Shown: positions 18,262 to 28,274 of the stretch, piece after piece
Numbering within the stretch: position 1 is the first letter of the stretch
How the letters are laid out: each line of letters starts with the position of its first letter
From: Psychroflexus salarius
GTDB lineage: Bacteria; Bacteroidota; Bacteroidia; Flavobacteriales; Flavobacteriaceae
DNA: 64,000 nucleotides
Assembly (NCBI RefSeq): GCF_900129035.1
Contig: NZ_FQTW01000008.1
Coordinates: 1 to 64,000, forward strand
Direction of reading: 5' to 3'
Position numbers and translations under genes: made by a program
The notes under the pieces: generated by a model
Told to the model about the DNA's origin: nothing
The model's database searches: none
What the model saw: only the letters and a program-made list of their open reading frames with translations

Positions 18262-18285
18262 GTGGTAAAAAGTGGGATAATGTGG
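18262..18285 (+). promoter_or_regulatory. Probable MraZ operator (three GTGG repeats)
   Basis: GTGG occurs at 18262, 18272 and 18282, exactly 10 bp apart (GTGGTAAAAA, GTGGGATAAT, GTGGAAAAAA). MraZ of other bacteria binds direct repeats of this TGGG-like type at one-helical-turn spacing upstream of its own gene. These repeats end 12 bp before the -7 element, so bound MraZ would block the promoter. The remaining 18049-18261 is AT-rich with no recognised gene. Confidence 0.7.
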
Positions 18286-18297
18286 AAAAAAATTCAA

Positions 18298-18305
18298 TAT
18301 ATTTG
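18298..18305 (+). promoter_or_regulatory. -7 element of the dcw cluster promoter
   Basis: TATATTTG matches TAnnTTTG and lies 18 bp upstream of the mraZ ATG at 18324. An upstream in-frame ATG at 18282 lies within the operator and before this element, so it cannot be the start of a transcript made here. Confidence 0.65.
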
Positions 18306-18323
18306 AAGTGTAATTATACATTA

Positions 18324-18782
18324 ATGCTGAATTTTATCGGAACATATGAGTGCAAAATTGATGCAAAAGGCAGATTATCCTTGCCTTCAGCATTAAAAAA
18401 GCAATTAATGCCAGTCGTTGAAGAAGGTTTAGTGCTAAAGCGTTCAGTGTTTCAAAATTGTATAGAACTCTATCCTATGCAGGAATGGAATGCATTGATG
18501 AATAAAATAAATGGATTAAACCGATTTAAGAAGAAAAATAACGATTTCATTAGGAAGTTTACAGCTGGCGTAAAATTAGTTGAAGTCGATGCGAATTCTC
18601 GTGTTTTAATTCCAAAAGACTTAATTCAGTTCGCTGGTATTTCCAAAGAAATTGTCTTGTCATCGTCTGTTAATATTATTGAAGTCTGGGATAAAGAAAA
18701 TTATGAAAACGCTATAAATAAGGTTGACGATTTTGCTGATTTAGCAGAAGAAGTCATGGGAACTCAAGAAGATGAATACTAA
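18324..18782 (+). CDS. mraZ: Division/cell wall cluster transcriptional repressor MraZ
   Basis: The 152-residue protein (start at ATG 18324, giving MLNFIGTYECKIDAKGRLSL) has two AbrB-like half-domains with the DxxxR signatures DAKGR (residues 13-17) and DANSR. It is the usual first gene of the dcw cluster and in other bacteria represses that cluster. The longer frame from 18282 adds 14 residues overlapping the promoter and is rejected. The 3' end overlaps rsmH by 11 bp. Confidence 0.95.
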   Translation: MLNFIGTYECKIDAKGRLSLPSALKKQLMPVVEEGLVLKRSVFQNCIELYPMQEWNALMNKINGLNRFKKKNNDFIRKFTAGVKLVEVDANSRVLIPKDLIQFAGISKEIVLSSSVNIIEVWDKENYENAINKVDDFADLAEEVMGTQEDEY

Positions 18783-19674
18783 TTATCACATACCAGTTTT
18801 ACTAAAACAAAGCGTTGATGCATTGGTGTTAAACCCTGATGGTGTTTATGTTGATGCAACATTTGGTGGTGGTGGGCATTCTGCCGAAATTCTTTCTAGA
18901 TTAAGTTCTAAAGGTAAATTATTTGCTTTCGATCAGGATAAAGATGCACAGCAAAATAGTTTAAAAGATGATCGTTTCGAGTTGATAGAAGCTAATTTTA
19001 GATTTCTAAAACGCTTTTTGAAGTTTTTTAAAATTACTGAAGTTGATGGAATTTTAGCTGATTTTGGTGTTTCATCGCATCAGTTTGATATCCCTGAACG
19101 CGGGTTTTCAACACGTTTTGATGCGCAACTAGATATGCGCATGAATCAGAATGATAAACTCAGTGCTTATGAGCTCGTCAATACTTACGAAGAGCAAGAT
19201 TTAACGAGCTTATTCAGAACTTATGGTGAGTTAAAAATGGCGCCAAAATTGGCAAGAGCCATTATTAGTGAACGTTTAAATAAGCCTATTGAAACTACAT
19301 CGGAGTTAAATTCAGTTTTAGAACCATTGTTGCCAAAAACTAAGGTGTTTAAGTTTTTAGCTCAGATTTATCAAGCAATTCGCATTGAAGTGAATCAAGA
19401 AATGAAGGCGCTTGAGGAATTTTTGCTGCAAACACAAGACCTTGTTAAACCCTCGGGAAGGTTAAGTTTTATAACCTATCACTCATTAGAAGACCGTTTA
19501 GTGAAGCGTTATATTAGAGATGGTAATTTTACGGGTCAGGTAGAGAAAGATTTCTACGGGAATAAGCTTGCGCCTTTTAAAAAAGTAGGCCAGTTAATAA
19601 TTCCTGATAAGTCTGAAATCATTGATAATAGTAGGGCTAGAAGTGCCAAATTACGTATAGCTGAAAAATTATAA
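18772..19674 (+). CDS. rsmH: 16S rRNA (cytosine1402-N4)-methyltransferase
   Basis: The 300-residue SAM-dependent enzyme methylates N4 of C1402 in the ribosomal P site. Visible motifs include HIPVLLKQSVDAL, the SAM loop DATFGGGGHSAEIL, the catalytic-region LADFGVSSHQFD followed by RGFSTRFDAQLDMRM, and C-terminal SFITYHSLEDRLVKRY. It overlaps mraZ and is followed one base later by ftsL. Confidence 0.96.
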   Translation: MNTNYHIPVLLKQSVDALVLNPDGVYVDATFGGGGHSAEILSRLSSKGKLFAFDQDKDAQQNSLKDDRFELIEANFRFLKRFLKFFKITEVDGILADFGVSSHQFDIPERGFSTRFDAQLDMRMNQNDKLSAYELVNTYEEQDLTSLFRTYGELKMAPKLARAIISERLNKPIETTSELNSVLEPLLPKTKVFKFLAQIYQAIRIEVNQEMKALEEFLLQTQDLVKPSGRLSFITYHSLEDRLVKRYIRDGNFTGQVEKDFYGNKLAPFKKVGQLIIPDKSEIIDNSRARSAKLRIAEKL

Positions 19675-19675
19675 C

Positions 19676-19999
19676 ATGCAAAAAAGCGTTTTTGCCATAT
19701 TAAAAGGTGAGTTCTTGACCAACAAAGATGCTTCAAAAAATTGGAGTTTTATTTTGTTCTGTACGCTACTTGCTATTATTATGATTGCGAGTTCACACAC
19801 AGCTGAAAAGAAAGTTTTTAAAGTAGCTGAGCTTAATCAAGAAATTCAAGAACTAAGAAGTGAGTTTGTCGATTCTAGAAAAAGATTAATGCAGTTAAAA
19901 ATGGAGTCTAATATTGCTGAGATGATGAAACCAAAAGGAATTTTCACCTCAGATCAGCCAGCTATAAAAATTGTAATTGAGTCAGATGAATCTAACTGA
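19676..19999 (+). CDS. ftsL: FtsL-like divisome protein
   Basis: The 107-residue bitopic protein has a cytoplasmic start, one membrane helix at about residues 22-41 (WSFILFCTLLAIIMIAS) and a periplasmic coiled coil (LNQEIQELRSEFVDSRKRL). Sequence conservation in FtsL is low, so the assignment rests on topology, length and position between rsmH and ftsI. It would scaffold FtsW-FtsI with FtsQ/FtsB. The 3' end overlaps ftsI. Confidence 0.85.
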   Translation: MQKSVFAILKGEFLTNKDASKNWSFILFCTLLAIIMIASSHTAEKKVFKVAELNQEIQELRSEFVDSRKRLMQLKMESNIAEMMKPKGIFTSDQPAIKIVIESDESN

Positions 20000-21950
20000 T
20001 AAAGACATATTAAAACGCTATTATTTAATAGTTGTATTATTTGTGACAGTGGCACTTGCTATTGTTTACCAGCTTTTTAATATTCAATTTAATCAAGGTG
20101 ATTACTATACAGAATTGGCTCAAAATACGGTATATAAAAACTTTAAAATAGAGCCTAATCGCGGAAATATTTATGATGCTAATATGAACTTATTAGCAAC
20201 ATCAGTCACTAAATATGAAATTAGATTTGATCCAATTTCAGTAACAAAATCAAACTTCAACACTTACTTAAATCCGCTCTCAGATTCGCTTTCAAAAATG
20301 TTTTCAAAATCTTCAGCTTATTATAAAAATAAGCTTAAAAAAGCAAGAGCATTGAATAATCGCTACGTTTTTATTGCTAAAAATTTAGATTATTCAGAAT
20401 ATATCCGAATTAAAAATTTTCCGATGTTTAATCTAGGCGCTTACAAAGGAGGATTTATTGCTGAACAGTCAACTGTTAGAGAGCATCCATTAGGGAAAAT
20501 AGGTCGTCGAACTGTTGGTTACAATAATGTGGGTTTAGAAGGTGCTTTTGAAGATTATTTACAAGGCGAAAAAGGTCAAAGGCTTAAGCAAAAAATCGCA
20601 AAAGGGCAATGGAAGCCTTTAACTGATTTAAACCAAGTAGAACCAGTTGATGGTCTAGATGTTATATCAACGATAGATGTAAACATACAAGATATTACGC
20701 ATCACGCATTATTAGCGCAACTTGAATATTTTGAGGCTGAACACGGAACTGCTGTTGTAATGGAAACCAAAACAGGTGAAATTAAAGCTATTTCAAACCT
20801 TGGTTTAAGTAACGAACCTGGTAAATATTATGAAAAGCGTAACTATGCCGTATACGAACCTCACGAACCTGGCTCTACATATAAATTGATGAGCTTAGTT
20901 GCTGCGCTAGAAGATAATGTAGTTGATACTAGCACTGTAATTGATACAGAAAATGGTCGCTTAAAATATTTTGACCGCACTGTTTATGATTCTAAACGAG
21001 GTGGATATGGTAAGATTTCAGTTGCAAAAGCTTTTGAAGTTTCTTCAAACACCGCATTTGCTAAAATGATTTATGAAAACTATAAAAACCAACCAAATCA
21101 GTTTGTTGATCGTTTAAAAATGATGGGTTTAGATCAAAAAATTGGCCTTCAAATAAAAGGTGAAGGGCAACCGAGTATTCCTCACCCAAATGATTCAAAT
21201 TGGTACGGGACTACTTTACCATGGATGAGTTTCGGTTATGGTGTTTCACAAACAGCACTTCAAATTTTAAGTTTTTATAATGCCATCGCTAATGATGGCG
21301 TAATGGTAAAACCACGTTTTATAAAAGCTGTGCGTGACCGGCATAAGGTAATTGAGCAATACACAGAGCCGCAAATTACGGGAAGTGTTTGTTCTAAAGA
21401 AACAGCTAAACAAGTAAGAGCAATTTTAAAAAATGTTGTCAATAGAGGTACCGCAAGTAATATTTACTCGCCAAGATTTTCAATGGCTGGTAAAACTGGA
21501 ACTTGCCAAACTGAATATTGGGTAGAATCTGGTCGATACATTGCATCATTTGCAGGTTATTTTCCAGCAGACAAGCCTAAATACTCTTGCATTGTTGTCA
21601 TTCATAAGCCAAATCCTGAAAAAGGCTATTATGGTAGTACAGTTGCAGCACCAGTTTTTAAACGTATCGCTAAGAAAATTTATTCAGATACGCCTATTGA
21701 AGCCCGATTACCAAGAACAAAGTTAAACCAGTTACAGTTAACTGAACAAGATAATTACAATCAAGTGCTTAACAAATATAAAACCATCATGCCAAATTTA
21801 GTTGGTATGCCAGCTATGGATGCTATTTCAATCCTAGAAAATCTTGGTTTGAAGGCGAAATTATTTGGCGAAGGAAAAGTGATTAAGCAATCGCTTGCAC
21901 CAGGGAAGTCAGTTAAAGAAAATAAACAGATAAATTTAGTTTTAGGTTGA
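19986..21950 (+). CDS. ftsI: Septal penicillin-binding protein 3 / peptidoglycan D,D-transpeptidase FtsI with PASTA domain
   Basis: The bitopic divisome transpeptidase crosslinks septal peptidoglycan. There is one N-terminal membrane helix (about 13-32), a PBP dimerisation domain, then the catalytic domain with SxxK in EPGSTYKLM, SxN in VSSNTAF and KTG in AGKTGTCQT. A C-terminal PASTA domain (about 590-654, IMPNLVGMPAMDAISILE) follows. I prefer ATG 19986 (MNLTDKDILKRYY, 654 residues) to the in-frame TTG three codons upstream at 19977. Both overlap ftsL. The stop overlaps the murE start. Confidence 0.95.
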   Translation: MNLTDKDILKRYYLIVVLFVTVALAIVYQLFNIQFNQGDYYTELAQNTVYKNFKIEPNRGNIYDANMNLLATSVTKYEIRFDPISVTKSNFNTYLNPLSDSLSKMFSKSSAYYKNKLKKARALNNRYVFIAKNLDYSEYIRIKNFPMFNLGAYKGGFIAEQSTVREHPLGKIGRRTVGYNNVGLEGAFEDYLQGEKGQRLKQKIAKGQWKPLTDLNQVEPVDGLDVISTIDVNIQDITHHALLAQLEYFEAEHGTAVVMETKTGEIKAISNLGLSNEPGKYYEKRNYAVYEPHEPGSTYKLMSLVAALEDNVVDTSTVIDTENGRLKYFDRTVYDSKRGGYGKISVAKAFEVSSNTAFAKMIYENYKNQPNQFVDRLKMMGLDQKIGLQIKGEGQPSIPHPNDSNWYGTTLPWMSFGYGVSQTALQILSFYNAIANDGVMVKPRFIKAVRDRHKVIEQYTEPQITGSVCSKETAKQVRAILKNVVNRGTASNIYSPRFSMAGKTGTCQTEYWVESGRYIASFAGYFPADKPKYSCIVVIHKPNPEKGYYGSTVAAPVFKRIAKKIYSDTPIEARLPRTKLNQLQLTEQDNYNQVLNKYKTIMPNLVGMPAMDAISILENLGLKAKLFGEGKVIKQSLAPGKSVKENKQINLVLG

Positions 21951-23413
21951 AGTTATTAAAAGACATCTTATTAAACGTTGCTATAGAACAAGTTGTTGGT
22001 TCAACTTCAGTTGAAGTTGAGGCCTTGAGTTTTGACTCAAGAACTGTGAGTAAATCAACCTGTTTTATAGCCATTAGAGGCGAAAAAGCCAATGGTCATC
22101 ATTTTATCACTAAAGCAATTGACTCAGGTGCAAGTGCTATTATTTGTGATACTTTACCAGAACAACTGGTGAGTAATGTTACCTACATTCGAGTTGATGA
22201 TACGCGCGAAGCTTTAGCACATTTATCTCATAACTTTTATGGCCAACCATCACAAAAACTTCAACTAGTTGGTGTTACGGGTACAAATGGTAAAACCACT
22301 GTGAGCAGTTTATTATTTCAACTATTTAAAGACCTAGGTTTTTCAGTTGGGCTAATTTCCACAGTAGTTATAAAAATTAACGATAAAGATATACCTACAA
22401 ATCTCACAACACCAGATTCTATTACCATAAATAATACGATGAGTAAAATGGTTGAAGCTGGCGTAGACTACTGCTTTATGGAAGTGAGTTCTCACGGGAT
22501 TGATCAAAAACGCGCTTTAGGTTTAGACTTCGACGCAGCTATTTTTACTAATCTTTCACATGACCATTTAGATTATCACAATTCTTTTGAAGAATACAGA
22601 AACGTTAAAAAAAGACTTTTTGATCAGCTAAAACCTCAAGCCGTTGCAATTACCAATATTGATGATAAAAACGGGCGATTCATGTTGCAAAACACAAGCG
22701 CTAATCAATTAACTTATGCTATAAAGTCTATTGCTGATATAAAAGCTAAAATTTTAGAAAAGAATTTTGATGGACTTAAGCTTGATCTTGATGGGCAAGA
22801 AATTTGGTCGTCTTTTTTAGGAGAATTTAATGTCTACAATTTATTAGCTGTTTATGCCACAGCGCTTCAATTTTGTACTGATAAACTTCAAATTTTACAA
22901 GCAATTACACGCTTAAAACCAGTTGCTGGTAGATTTCAACACATGGTATCACCACATCAAAATATTCACGCAATTGTAGATTATGCGCATACACCAGATG
23001 CATTACAAAATGTCTTGAAATCGATAAATGCTATTCGCACTCACAACGAGACTTTAATAACTGTGGTTGGTTGTGGTGGAAACCGCGATAAAAGTAAACG
23101 CCCAAAAATGGGCAAAATTGCTACTCAGTTGAGTAATAAAGTAATTTTTACGAGTGATAATCCTCGATTTGAAGATCCTGATGAAATTATAGCAGATATA
23201 GAAACTGGTGTCGAGCCTCAAAATACATCTAAATACATTGCAATAAGCAATCGCGCACAAGCTATTAAAACCGCATGTCAGCAAGTACAACCTAATGATA
23301 TTATTTTAATAGCTGGAAAAGGACACGAAACTTATCAAGATACTAAAGGTATTAAACATGATTTTGATGATCGTGAGCATATTCTAGAAAACTTTAAATT
23401 ATTTAAGCTCTAA
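21947..23413 (+). CDS. murE: UDP-MurNAc-L-Ala-D-Glu:meso-diaminopimelate ligase
   Basis: The 488-residue cytosolic Mur ligase adds the third stem amino acid to the peptidoglycan precursor. The ATP loop is VTGTNGKTTVSSL, and the central domain contains MEVSSHGIDQKR and FTNLSHDHLDYH. The DNPR motif (TSDNPRFEDP) is the known marker for meso-diaminopimelate instead of lysine specificity. The start is TTG at 21947 in a TTGA overlap with the ftsI stop. Confidence 0.96.
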   Translation: MKLLKDILLNVAIEQVVGSTSVEVEALSFDSRTVSKSTCFIAIRGEKANGHHFITKAIDSGASAIICDTLPEQLVSNVTYIRVDDTREALAHLSHNFYGQPSQKLQLVGVTGTNGKTTVSSLLFQLFKDLGFSVGLISTVVIKINDKDIPTNLTTPDSITINNTMSKMVEAGVDYCFMEVSSHGIDQKRALGLDFDAAIFTNLSHDHLDYHNSFEEYRNVKKRLFDQLKPQAVAITNIDDKNGRFMLQNTSANQLTYAIKSIADIKAKILEKNFDGLKLDLDGQEIWSSFLGEFNVYNLLAVYATALQFCTDKLQILQAITRLKPVAGRFQHMVSPHQNIHAIVDYAHTPDALQNVLKSINAIRTHNETLITVVGCGGNRDKSKRPKMGKIATQLSNKVIFTSDNPRFEDPDEIIADIETGVEPQNTSKYIAISNRAQAIKTACQQVQPNDIILIAGKGHETYQDTKGIKHDFDDREHILENFKLFKL

Positions 23414-23416
23414 ACA

Positions 23417-24634
23417 ATGTTGTATAACTTATTTGAATTTTTAGAACAAAATTACGATTTGCCAGGTGCAAGATTGTTTGGTTACATCTCTTTTAGAGCA
23501 GCATTAGCCTTAATTATTGCCTTATTGTTTTCAACTGTTTTTGGGAAGCATATCATTTTACTACTTCAGCGCAAACAAGTTGGTGAAAGCGTAAGAGAGT
23601 TAGGTCTAGAAGGCCAGAAAGCAAAAGCAGGAACACCAACAATGGGTGGTTTAATTATTATTGCTGCAACTTTAGTCCCTGTACTTTTGCTTAATAATCT
23701 AAACAATATTTACATTTTGTTGCTGATTATTACAACCGTTTGGATGGGGTCTATCGGTTTTTTAGATGATTACATCAAAACCTTTAAAAAAAATAAAGAA
23801 GGTTTAAAAGGAAAATTTAAAGTTATAGGTCAAGTTGGTTTAGGCATTATTGTAGGTTCGGTAATGTATTTTCATGAAGATGTTACTGTAAAAGAAATTA
23901 CGGTAAAAGAAAATACACTCACTAATACTGAAGTTGTACAAAGTGAAGAGTTGAAGTCAACAACTACAACTATTCCGTTTGTTAAAAATAACGAACTTGA
24001 TTATTCAAAGGTATTAACCTGGATTTCAAATGACTTAAAACCTTTCGCTTGGTTAATTTTTATTCCAATTGTAATTTTTATTGTAACAGCGGTTTCAAAT
24101 GGCGCTAATTTAACAGACGGGATAGACGGTTTAGCAGCTGGAAGTTCAGCTATTATTGTACTTACGTTAGGCTTGTTTGCTTGGGTTTCAGGTAACCTTA
24201 TTTTCTCTGAATATCTAGATGTAATGTATATTCCAAGATCTGGAGAGATGACCATTTTTATAGCTGCATTTACGGGTTCACTTATTGGGTTTTTATGGTA
24301 TAATACCTTTCCAGCACAAGTTTTTATGGGTGATACTGGAAGTTTAACAATAGGCGGAATTATAGCGGTTATTGCAATTGCTACCCGAAAGGAGTTATTG
24401 ATACCTATTTTATGCGGAATCTTTTTTCTAGAAAACTTATCGGTGGTTTTACAAGTTGGGTGGTTTAAATATACTAAGAAAAAGTTTGGTGCTGGTAGAC
24501 GAATTTTTTTAATGTCTCCTTTACATCATCACTATCAAAAAAAAGGATTTCATGAAAGTAAAATTGTAGTGCGTTTCTGGATAATCGGTATTCTATTAGC
24601 TGTTATTAGTATTGTAACCTTGAAAATTAGATGA
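23417..24634 (+). CDS. mraY: Phospho-MurNAc-pentapeptide translocase MraY
   Basis: The 405-residue inner-membrane enzyme makes lipid I from UDP-MurNAc-pentapeptide and undecaprenyl phosphate. It has about ten membrane helices and the motifs AGTPTMGGL, the catalytic [29 protein letters not shown] and FMGDTGSL, plus a C-terminal [11 protein letters not shown]. It is longer than the usual 320-360 residues because of a hydrophilic insertion at about residues 155-195 between membrane segments. It overlaps murD by 4 bp. Confidence 0.96.
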   Translation: MLYNLFEFLEQNYDLPGARLFGYISFRAALALIIALLFSTVFGKHIILLLQRKQVGESVRELGLEGQKAKAGTPTMGGLIIIAATLVPVLLLNNLNNIYILLLIITTVWMGSIGFLDDYIKTFKKNKEGLKGKFKVIGQVGLGIIVGSVMYFHEDVTVKEITVKENTLTNTEVVQSEELKSTTTTIPFVKNNELDYSKVLTWISNDLKPFAWLIFIPIVIFIVTAVSNGANLTDGIDGLAAGSSAIIVLTLGLFAWVSGNLIFSEYLDVMYIPRSGEMTIFIAAFTGSLIGFLWYNTFPAQVFMGDTGSLTIGGIIAVIAIATRKELLIPILCGIFFLENLSVVLQVGWFKYTKKKFGAGRRIFLMSPLHHHYQKKGFHESKIVVRFWIIGILLAVISIVTLKIR

Positions 24635-25977
24635 TGAAAAATATTGTTGTACTTGGTGGTGGCGAAAGTGGTGTTGGTGCAGCTGTACTAGCAAAGCAAA
24701 AGATGTTTGCGGTATTTTTGAGTGATCAAGGTAAAATTAAACCGAAATACAAAAAAATACTTCAAAAGCATAGCATTGCCTTTGAAGATGAAGGACATAC
24801 AACAAGTGAAATTTTTAAAGCTGACATCGTTATTAAAAGTCCAGGTATACCAGATGATTTACTACTTATCAATAATTTAAGAAATCAAGGTGTCGAAGTA
24901 ATTTCAGAAATTGAATTTGCCTACCGATTTACCGATGCTACAATAATTGCTATAACAGGCTCTAATGGAAAAACAACTGTCACTAAAATGGTTTACCATA
25001 TTTTAGAGCAAGCCAATTTATCTGTTGCTATGGTTGGTAATGTTGGCGATAGTTTTGCCATGCATCTAGCCACTCAACCCGAAGTTGATAACTATGTCAT
25101 TGAAGTGAGTAGTTTTCAACTGGATAATTGTGTGAGTTTTAAACCTCATATTTCAATTTTAACTAATATAACACCAGATCATTTAGATCGATACAACAAT
25201 AACTTCAACTTGTACCGAAAAGCTAAATTTAAAATTCTTCAAAATCAAGGTCAGGACGATTTCTTTATATACAATGAAGATGATTTAGCCATTACTGAAT
25301 TTCTTCCGAAAATTTCAACTAACGTGCAACTCATTCCTTTTAGTAAAAAGCAACTAAAACAAAATATTGCTGCGTTTATTGAACAGAATACTATTAAAAT
25401 TAATCTTAATCAACAAAAAACATTTAATATGTCTATAAATAATTTAAACGTTAAAGGCACGCATAACGCACAAAATGCTATGGCAGCTTCTACGGCAGCC
25501 AGACTTTTAAAAATCAGAAAACAAACCATTCGTGAAAGTATGGAAAGTTTTCGAGGTGTTGAGCACCGCCTTGAAGAGGTAAAAGTTTTGAATAACGTGA
25601 ACTACATTAATGATTCTAAAGCAACAAACATTAACGCTACATTTTATGCTTTAGATAGCATGACTAAACCAACAGTATGGATTGTCGGTGGTGTTGATAA
25701 GGGAAACAATTACCAAGATTTGCTAGCATTAGTTAATGAACGCGTAAAAGCGATTGTCTGTCTCGGTATTGATAACTCTAAAATTATTGATGCTTTTGGA
25801 AAAACGGTCGATGAGCTTGTAGAGACTGCTAATATGGCTGATGCTGTTTTAGCAGCTCAGCATTTTTCAAATGCTGGTGATACGGTTTTATTATCGCCAG
25901 CATGTGCTAGTTTTGACCTGTTTGAAAATTATGAAGATCGCGGTAGACAGTTTAAAGAATGTGTGCGTAAACTATAA
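24631..25977 (+). CDS. murD: UDP-MurNAc-L-alanine:D-glutamate ligase
   Basis: The 448-residue Mur ligase adds D-glutamate. It has an N-terminal nucleotide-binding [13 protein letters not shown], the ATP loop [13 protein letters not shown], central VEVSSFQLD and [12 protein letters not shown], and C-terminal [15 protein letters not shown]. The start overlaps mraY (ATGATG context), consistent with coupled translation within the cluster. Confidence 0.96.
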   Translation: MMKNIVVLGGGESGVGAAVLAKQKMFAVFLSDQGKIKPKYKKILQKHSIAFEDEGHTTSEIFKADIVIKSPGIPDDLLLINNLRNQGVEVISEIEFAYRFTDATIIAITGSNGKTTVTKMVYHILEQANLSVAMVGNVGDSFAMHLATQPEVDNYVIEVSSFQLDNCVSFKPHISILTNITPDHLDRYNNNFNLYRKAKFKILQNQGQDDFFIYNEDDLAITEFLPKISTNVQLIPFSKKQLKQNIAAFIEQNTIKINLNQQKTFNMSINNLNVKGTHNAQNAMAASTAARLLKIRKQTIRESMESFRGVEHRLEEVKVLNNVNYINDSKATNINATFYALDSMTKPTVWIVGGVDKGNNYQDLLALVNERVKAIVCLGIDNSKIIDAFGKTVDELVETANMADAVLAAQHFSNAGDTVLLSPACASFDLFENYEDRGRQFKECVRKL

Positions 25978-25980
25978 TTA

Positions 25981-27186
25981 ATGCAGCAACTGTTTTCACA
26001 TATTAAAGGAGATAAATCTATTTGGGCTATTGTAGCTTTGATGGCTATATTTTCGTTTATGCCTGTTTTTAGTGCAAGCAGTAACTTGGCTTATTTAAAT
26101 GGTGGAGATGGTAATACTATAAGTTATTTAATAAAGCACTTTATTCATTTAGGTTTAGGGTTTGGATTAATGTACGCTGTTCATAAAGTGCCACTCCATT
26201 ATTTTAAGGGTATTTCTTTAATTATGTTGCCATTAGTTATCGTTTTACTTATTATTACACTTGCTCAAGGTACAACTATAGGTGGTGCTAATGCAAGTCG
26301 ATGGATTAGTATTCCAATTGTAAATCTGTCATTTCAAACCTCAAGTTTAGCTGGTGTTGTTTTATTAGTTTACGTTGCCAGATATTTAGCGAAGTATAAA
26401 GAACGTGACCTTAAATTTAAACAAAGTTTAGTATCGCTTTGGTTACCTGTTTTTGCAGTTGTCGGCTTAGTTTTACCAGCAAACTTTTCAACTGCAGCCT
26501 TATTGTTTTTTATGGTAATTTTAGTTGTTTACATTGGTAAATATCCACTGAAATACCTCGGATTTATCCTAGGAATAGGATTAGTAATGCTTTCTATCTT
26601 TGTATTAACAGCCAAAGCTTTTCCAGGTTTATTTCCTAATCGTGTAGATACTTGGATGAGCAGAATTGAAAATTTTTCTGAACCAGATGGCGATGAACAA
26701 TATCAAGTTGAAAAAGCTAAAATTGCTATTGCAACTGGTGGTTTAACAGGTAATGGCATTGGCAAAAGTGTTCAACGTCACTTTTTACCGCAATCATCAT
26801 CAGATTTTATATATGCAATAGTTGTAGAAGAAATGGGATTGTTTGGCGGTCTTGGCGTTGTTTTAGCCTATCTTTTATTATTGTTTAGAATTAGTATTGT
26901 TGCTTCAAAATCTTCAAACCTCTTTGGTAAATTAATTACAATTGCTGTTGGGTTACCTATTATTTTTCAGGCTTTGATTAATATGAGTGTTGCAGTTGAG
27001 TTGCTACCGGTTACTGGGCAAACCTTGCCTCTAATTAGTAGTGGTGGAAGCTCTATCTGGATGACATGTATTTCAATAGGCATTATTTTAAGTGTGAGCA
27101 ACAAAGAAGACAATCAAACAAAAGAGACATCAGTTTCTAATGAAACTGAAGATAATCCTTTAGAAGTTTTAAGCGAAACGATATGA
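25981..27186 (+). CDS. ftsW: Septal peptidoglycan polymerase FtsW (SEDS family)
   Basis: The 401-residue membrane protein has about ten helices. It is the SEDS glycosyltransferase that works with FtsI at the septum. Conserved parts are GGANASRWISIP, NFSTAALLFFMVI with the catalytic-region Asp replaced in context by the downstream acidic loop, and the C-terminal VELLPVTGQTLPLISSGGSS (two segments). It is followed by murG with a 4-bp overlap. Confidence 0.95.
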   Translation: MQQLFSHIKGDKSIWAIVALMAIFSFMPVFSASSNLAYLNGGDGNTISYLIKHFIHLGLGFGLMYAVHKVPLHYFKGISLIMLPLVIVLLIITLAQGTTIGGANASRWISIPIVNLSFQTSSLAGVVLLVYVARYLAKYKERDLKFKQSLVSLWLPVFAVVGLVLPANFSTAALLFFMVILVVYIGKYPLKYLGFILGIGLVMLSIFVLTAKAFPGLFPNRVDTWMSRIENFSEPDGDEQYQVEKAKIAIATGGLTGNGIGKSVQRHFLPQSSSDFIYAIVVEEMGLFGGLGVVLAYLLLLFRISIVASKSSNLFGKLITIAVGLPIIFQALINMSVAVELLPVTGQTLPLISSGGSSIWMTCISIGIILSVSNKEDNQTKETSVSNETEDNPLEVLSETI

Positions 27187-28274
27187 AGCAACCAAAATAC
27201 ATCATATCAGGTGGCGGAACCGGTGGACATATTTTTCCGGCTGTAGCCATTGCAGATGCACTGAAACAAGAAAACCCTGAAACTTCAATACTGTTTATTG
27301 GCGCTAAAGGTAAAATGGAAATGGAAAAAATTCCGCAATTGGGTTACAATATTAAAGGTTTGTGGATCAGCGGAATTCAACGAAAAATAGATTTAAGTAA
27401 CTTATTGTTTCCACTAAAATTAATTGTGAGTTTAATTAAAGCTGTTTTTATTATTATAAAATTTAAGCCAAACGCGGTTATTGGTACAGGCGGTTTTGCT
27501 TCGGCGCCAACCCTAAAAGCAGCACAATGGTTAGGTTACCCAACCTTAATTCAAGAACAAAATTCTTATGCTGGCGTAACTAATAAGTGGCTATCTGCTA
27601 AAGCAAAATCAATTTGTGTGGCTTACCCGAATATGGAACGCTATTTCCCGAAGCAAAAATTAAAATTTACAGGAAACCCTATTCGCAATAGTCTTTTGGC
27701 AAACCAATTGAATTCTTCAGAAGCTAAAGAAAAACTTCATTTAGAGCAAAAATTAACGCTTTTTGTTGTTGGTGGAAGTTTAGGTTCTCAGCGCATTAAT
27801 CAATTAATAAATTCAAATTTAGAGTGGTTGATTTCAGAAGATTTGCAACTCATATGGCAAACAGGAAAAATTTATTACCAAACCTATCAATCAAAACAAT
27901 CTAAATCCGTTAAGGTCAAGCAGTTTATAGAAGATATGAATTTAGCTTATTCAGCTGCTGATATTATTATTTCTCGTGCTGGGGCTGGTACGGTGAGTGA
28001 ACTGGCTACTGTAGGTAAGCCTGTTTTGTTTATTCCATCTCCAAACGTAGCCGAGAATCATCAATTTAAAAATGCTCAATCTATCTGTGATCAAAATGCA
28101 GGTGTTATGATTGAAGAACAAAATTTAGAGGCCGAATTCCAAGACTTAATGAGTCAACTAATTACCGATCAAAATTTAAAGGTAAAATTAGCTAATAATT
28201 TGAAGAATTTAGCAAAACCTGAAGCCACTCAACATATTGTAGATGAAGTAAAACGCATTCAAAAGCCTTTATGA
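27183..28274 (+). CDS. murG: UDP-GlcNAc:lipid I N-acetylglucosaminyltransferase
   Basis: The 363-residue peripheral membrane GT28 enzyme converts lipid I to lipid II. It has the N-terminal glycine loop ISGGGTGGHIFPAVAIA, IGTGGFASAPTLKAA, IQEQNSYAGVTN and the UDP-GlcNAc-binding ISRAGAGTVSELATVGKP (two segments). Its start overlaps ftsW and its end overlaps murC, each by 4 bp. Confidence 0.96.
   Translation: MKQPKYIISGGGTGGHIFPAVAIADALKQENPETSILFIGAKGKMEMEKIPQLGYNIKGLWISGIQRKIDLSNLLFPLKLIVSLIKAVFIIIKFKPNAVIGTGGFASAPTLKAAQWLGYPTLIQEQNSYAGVTNKWLSAKAKSICVAYPNMERYFPKQKLKFTGNPIRNSLLANQLNSSEAKEKLHLEQKLTLFVVGGSLGSQRINQLINSNLEWLISEDLQLIWQTGKIYYQTYQSKQSKSVKVKQFIEDMNLAYSAADIIISRAGAGTVSELATVGKPVLFIPSPNVAENHQFKNAQSICDQNAGVMIEEQNLEAEFQDLMSQLITDQNLKVKLANNLKNLAKPEATQHIVDEVKRIQKPL

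Noticed and set aside
18282-18323. Upstream start for mraZ (14 extra residues)
   Set aside because: It lies on the third GTGG repeat and before the -7 element, and MLNFIGTYEC is the usual MraZ N terminus.
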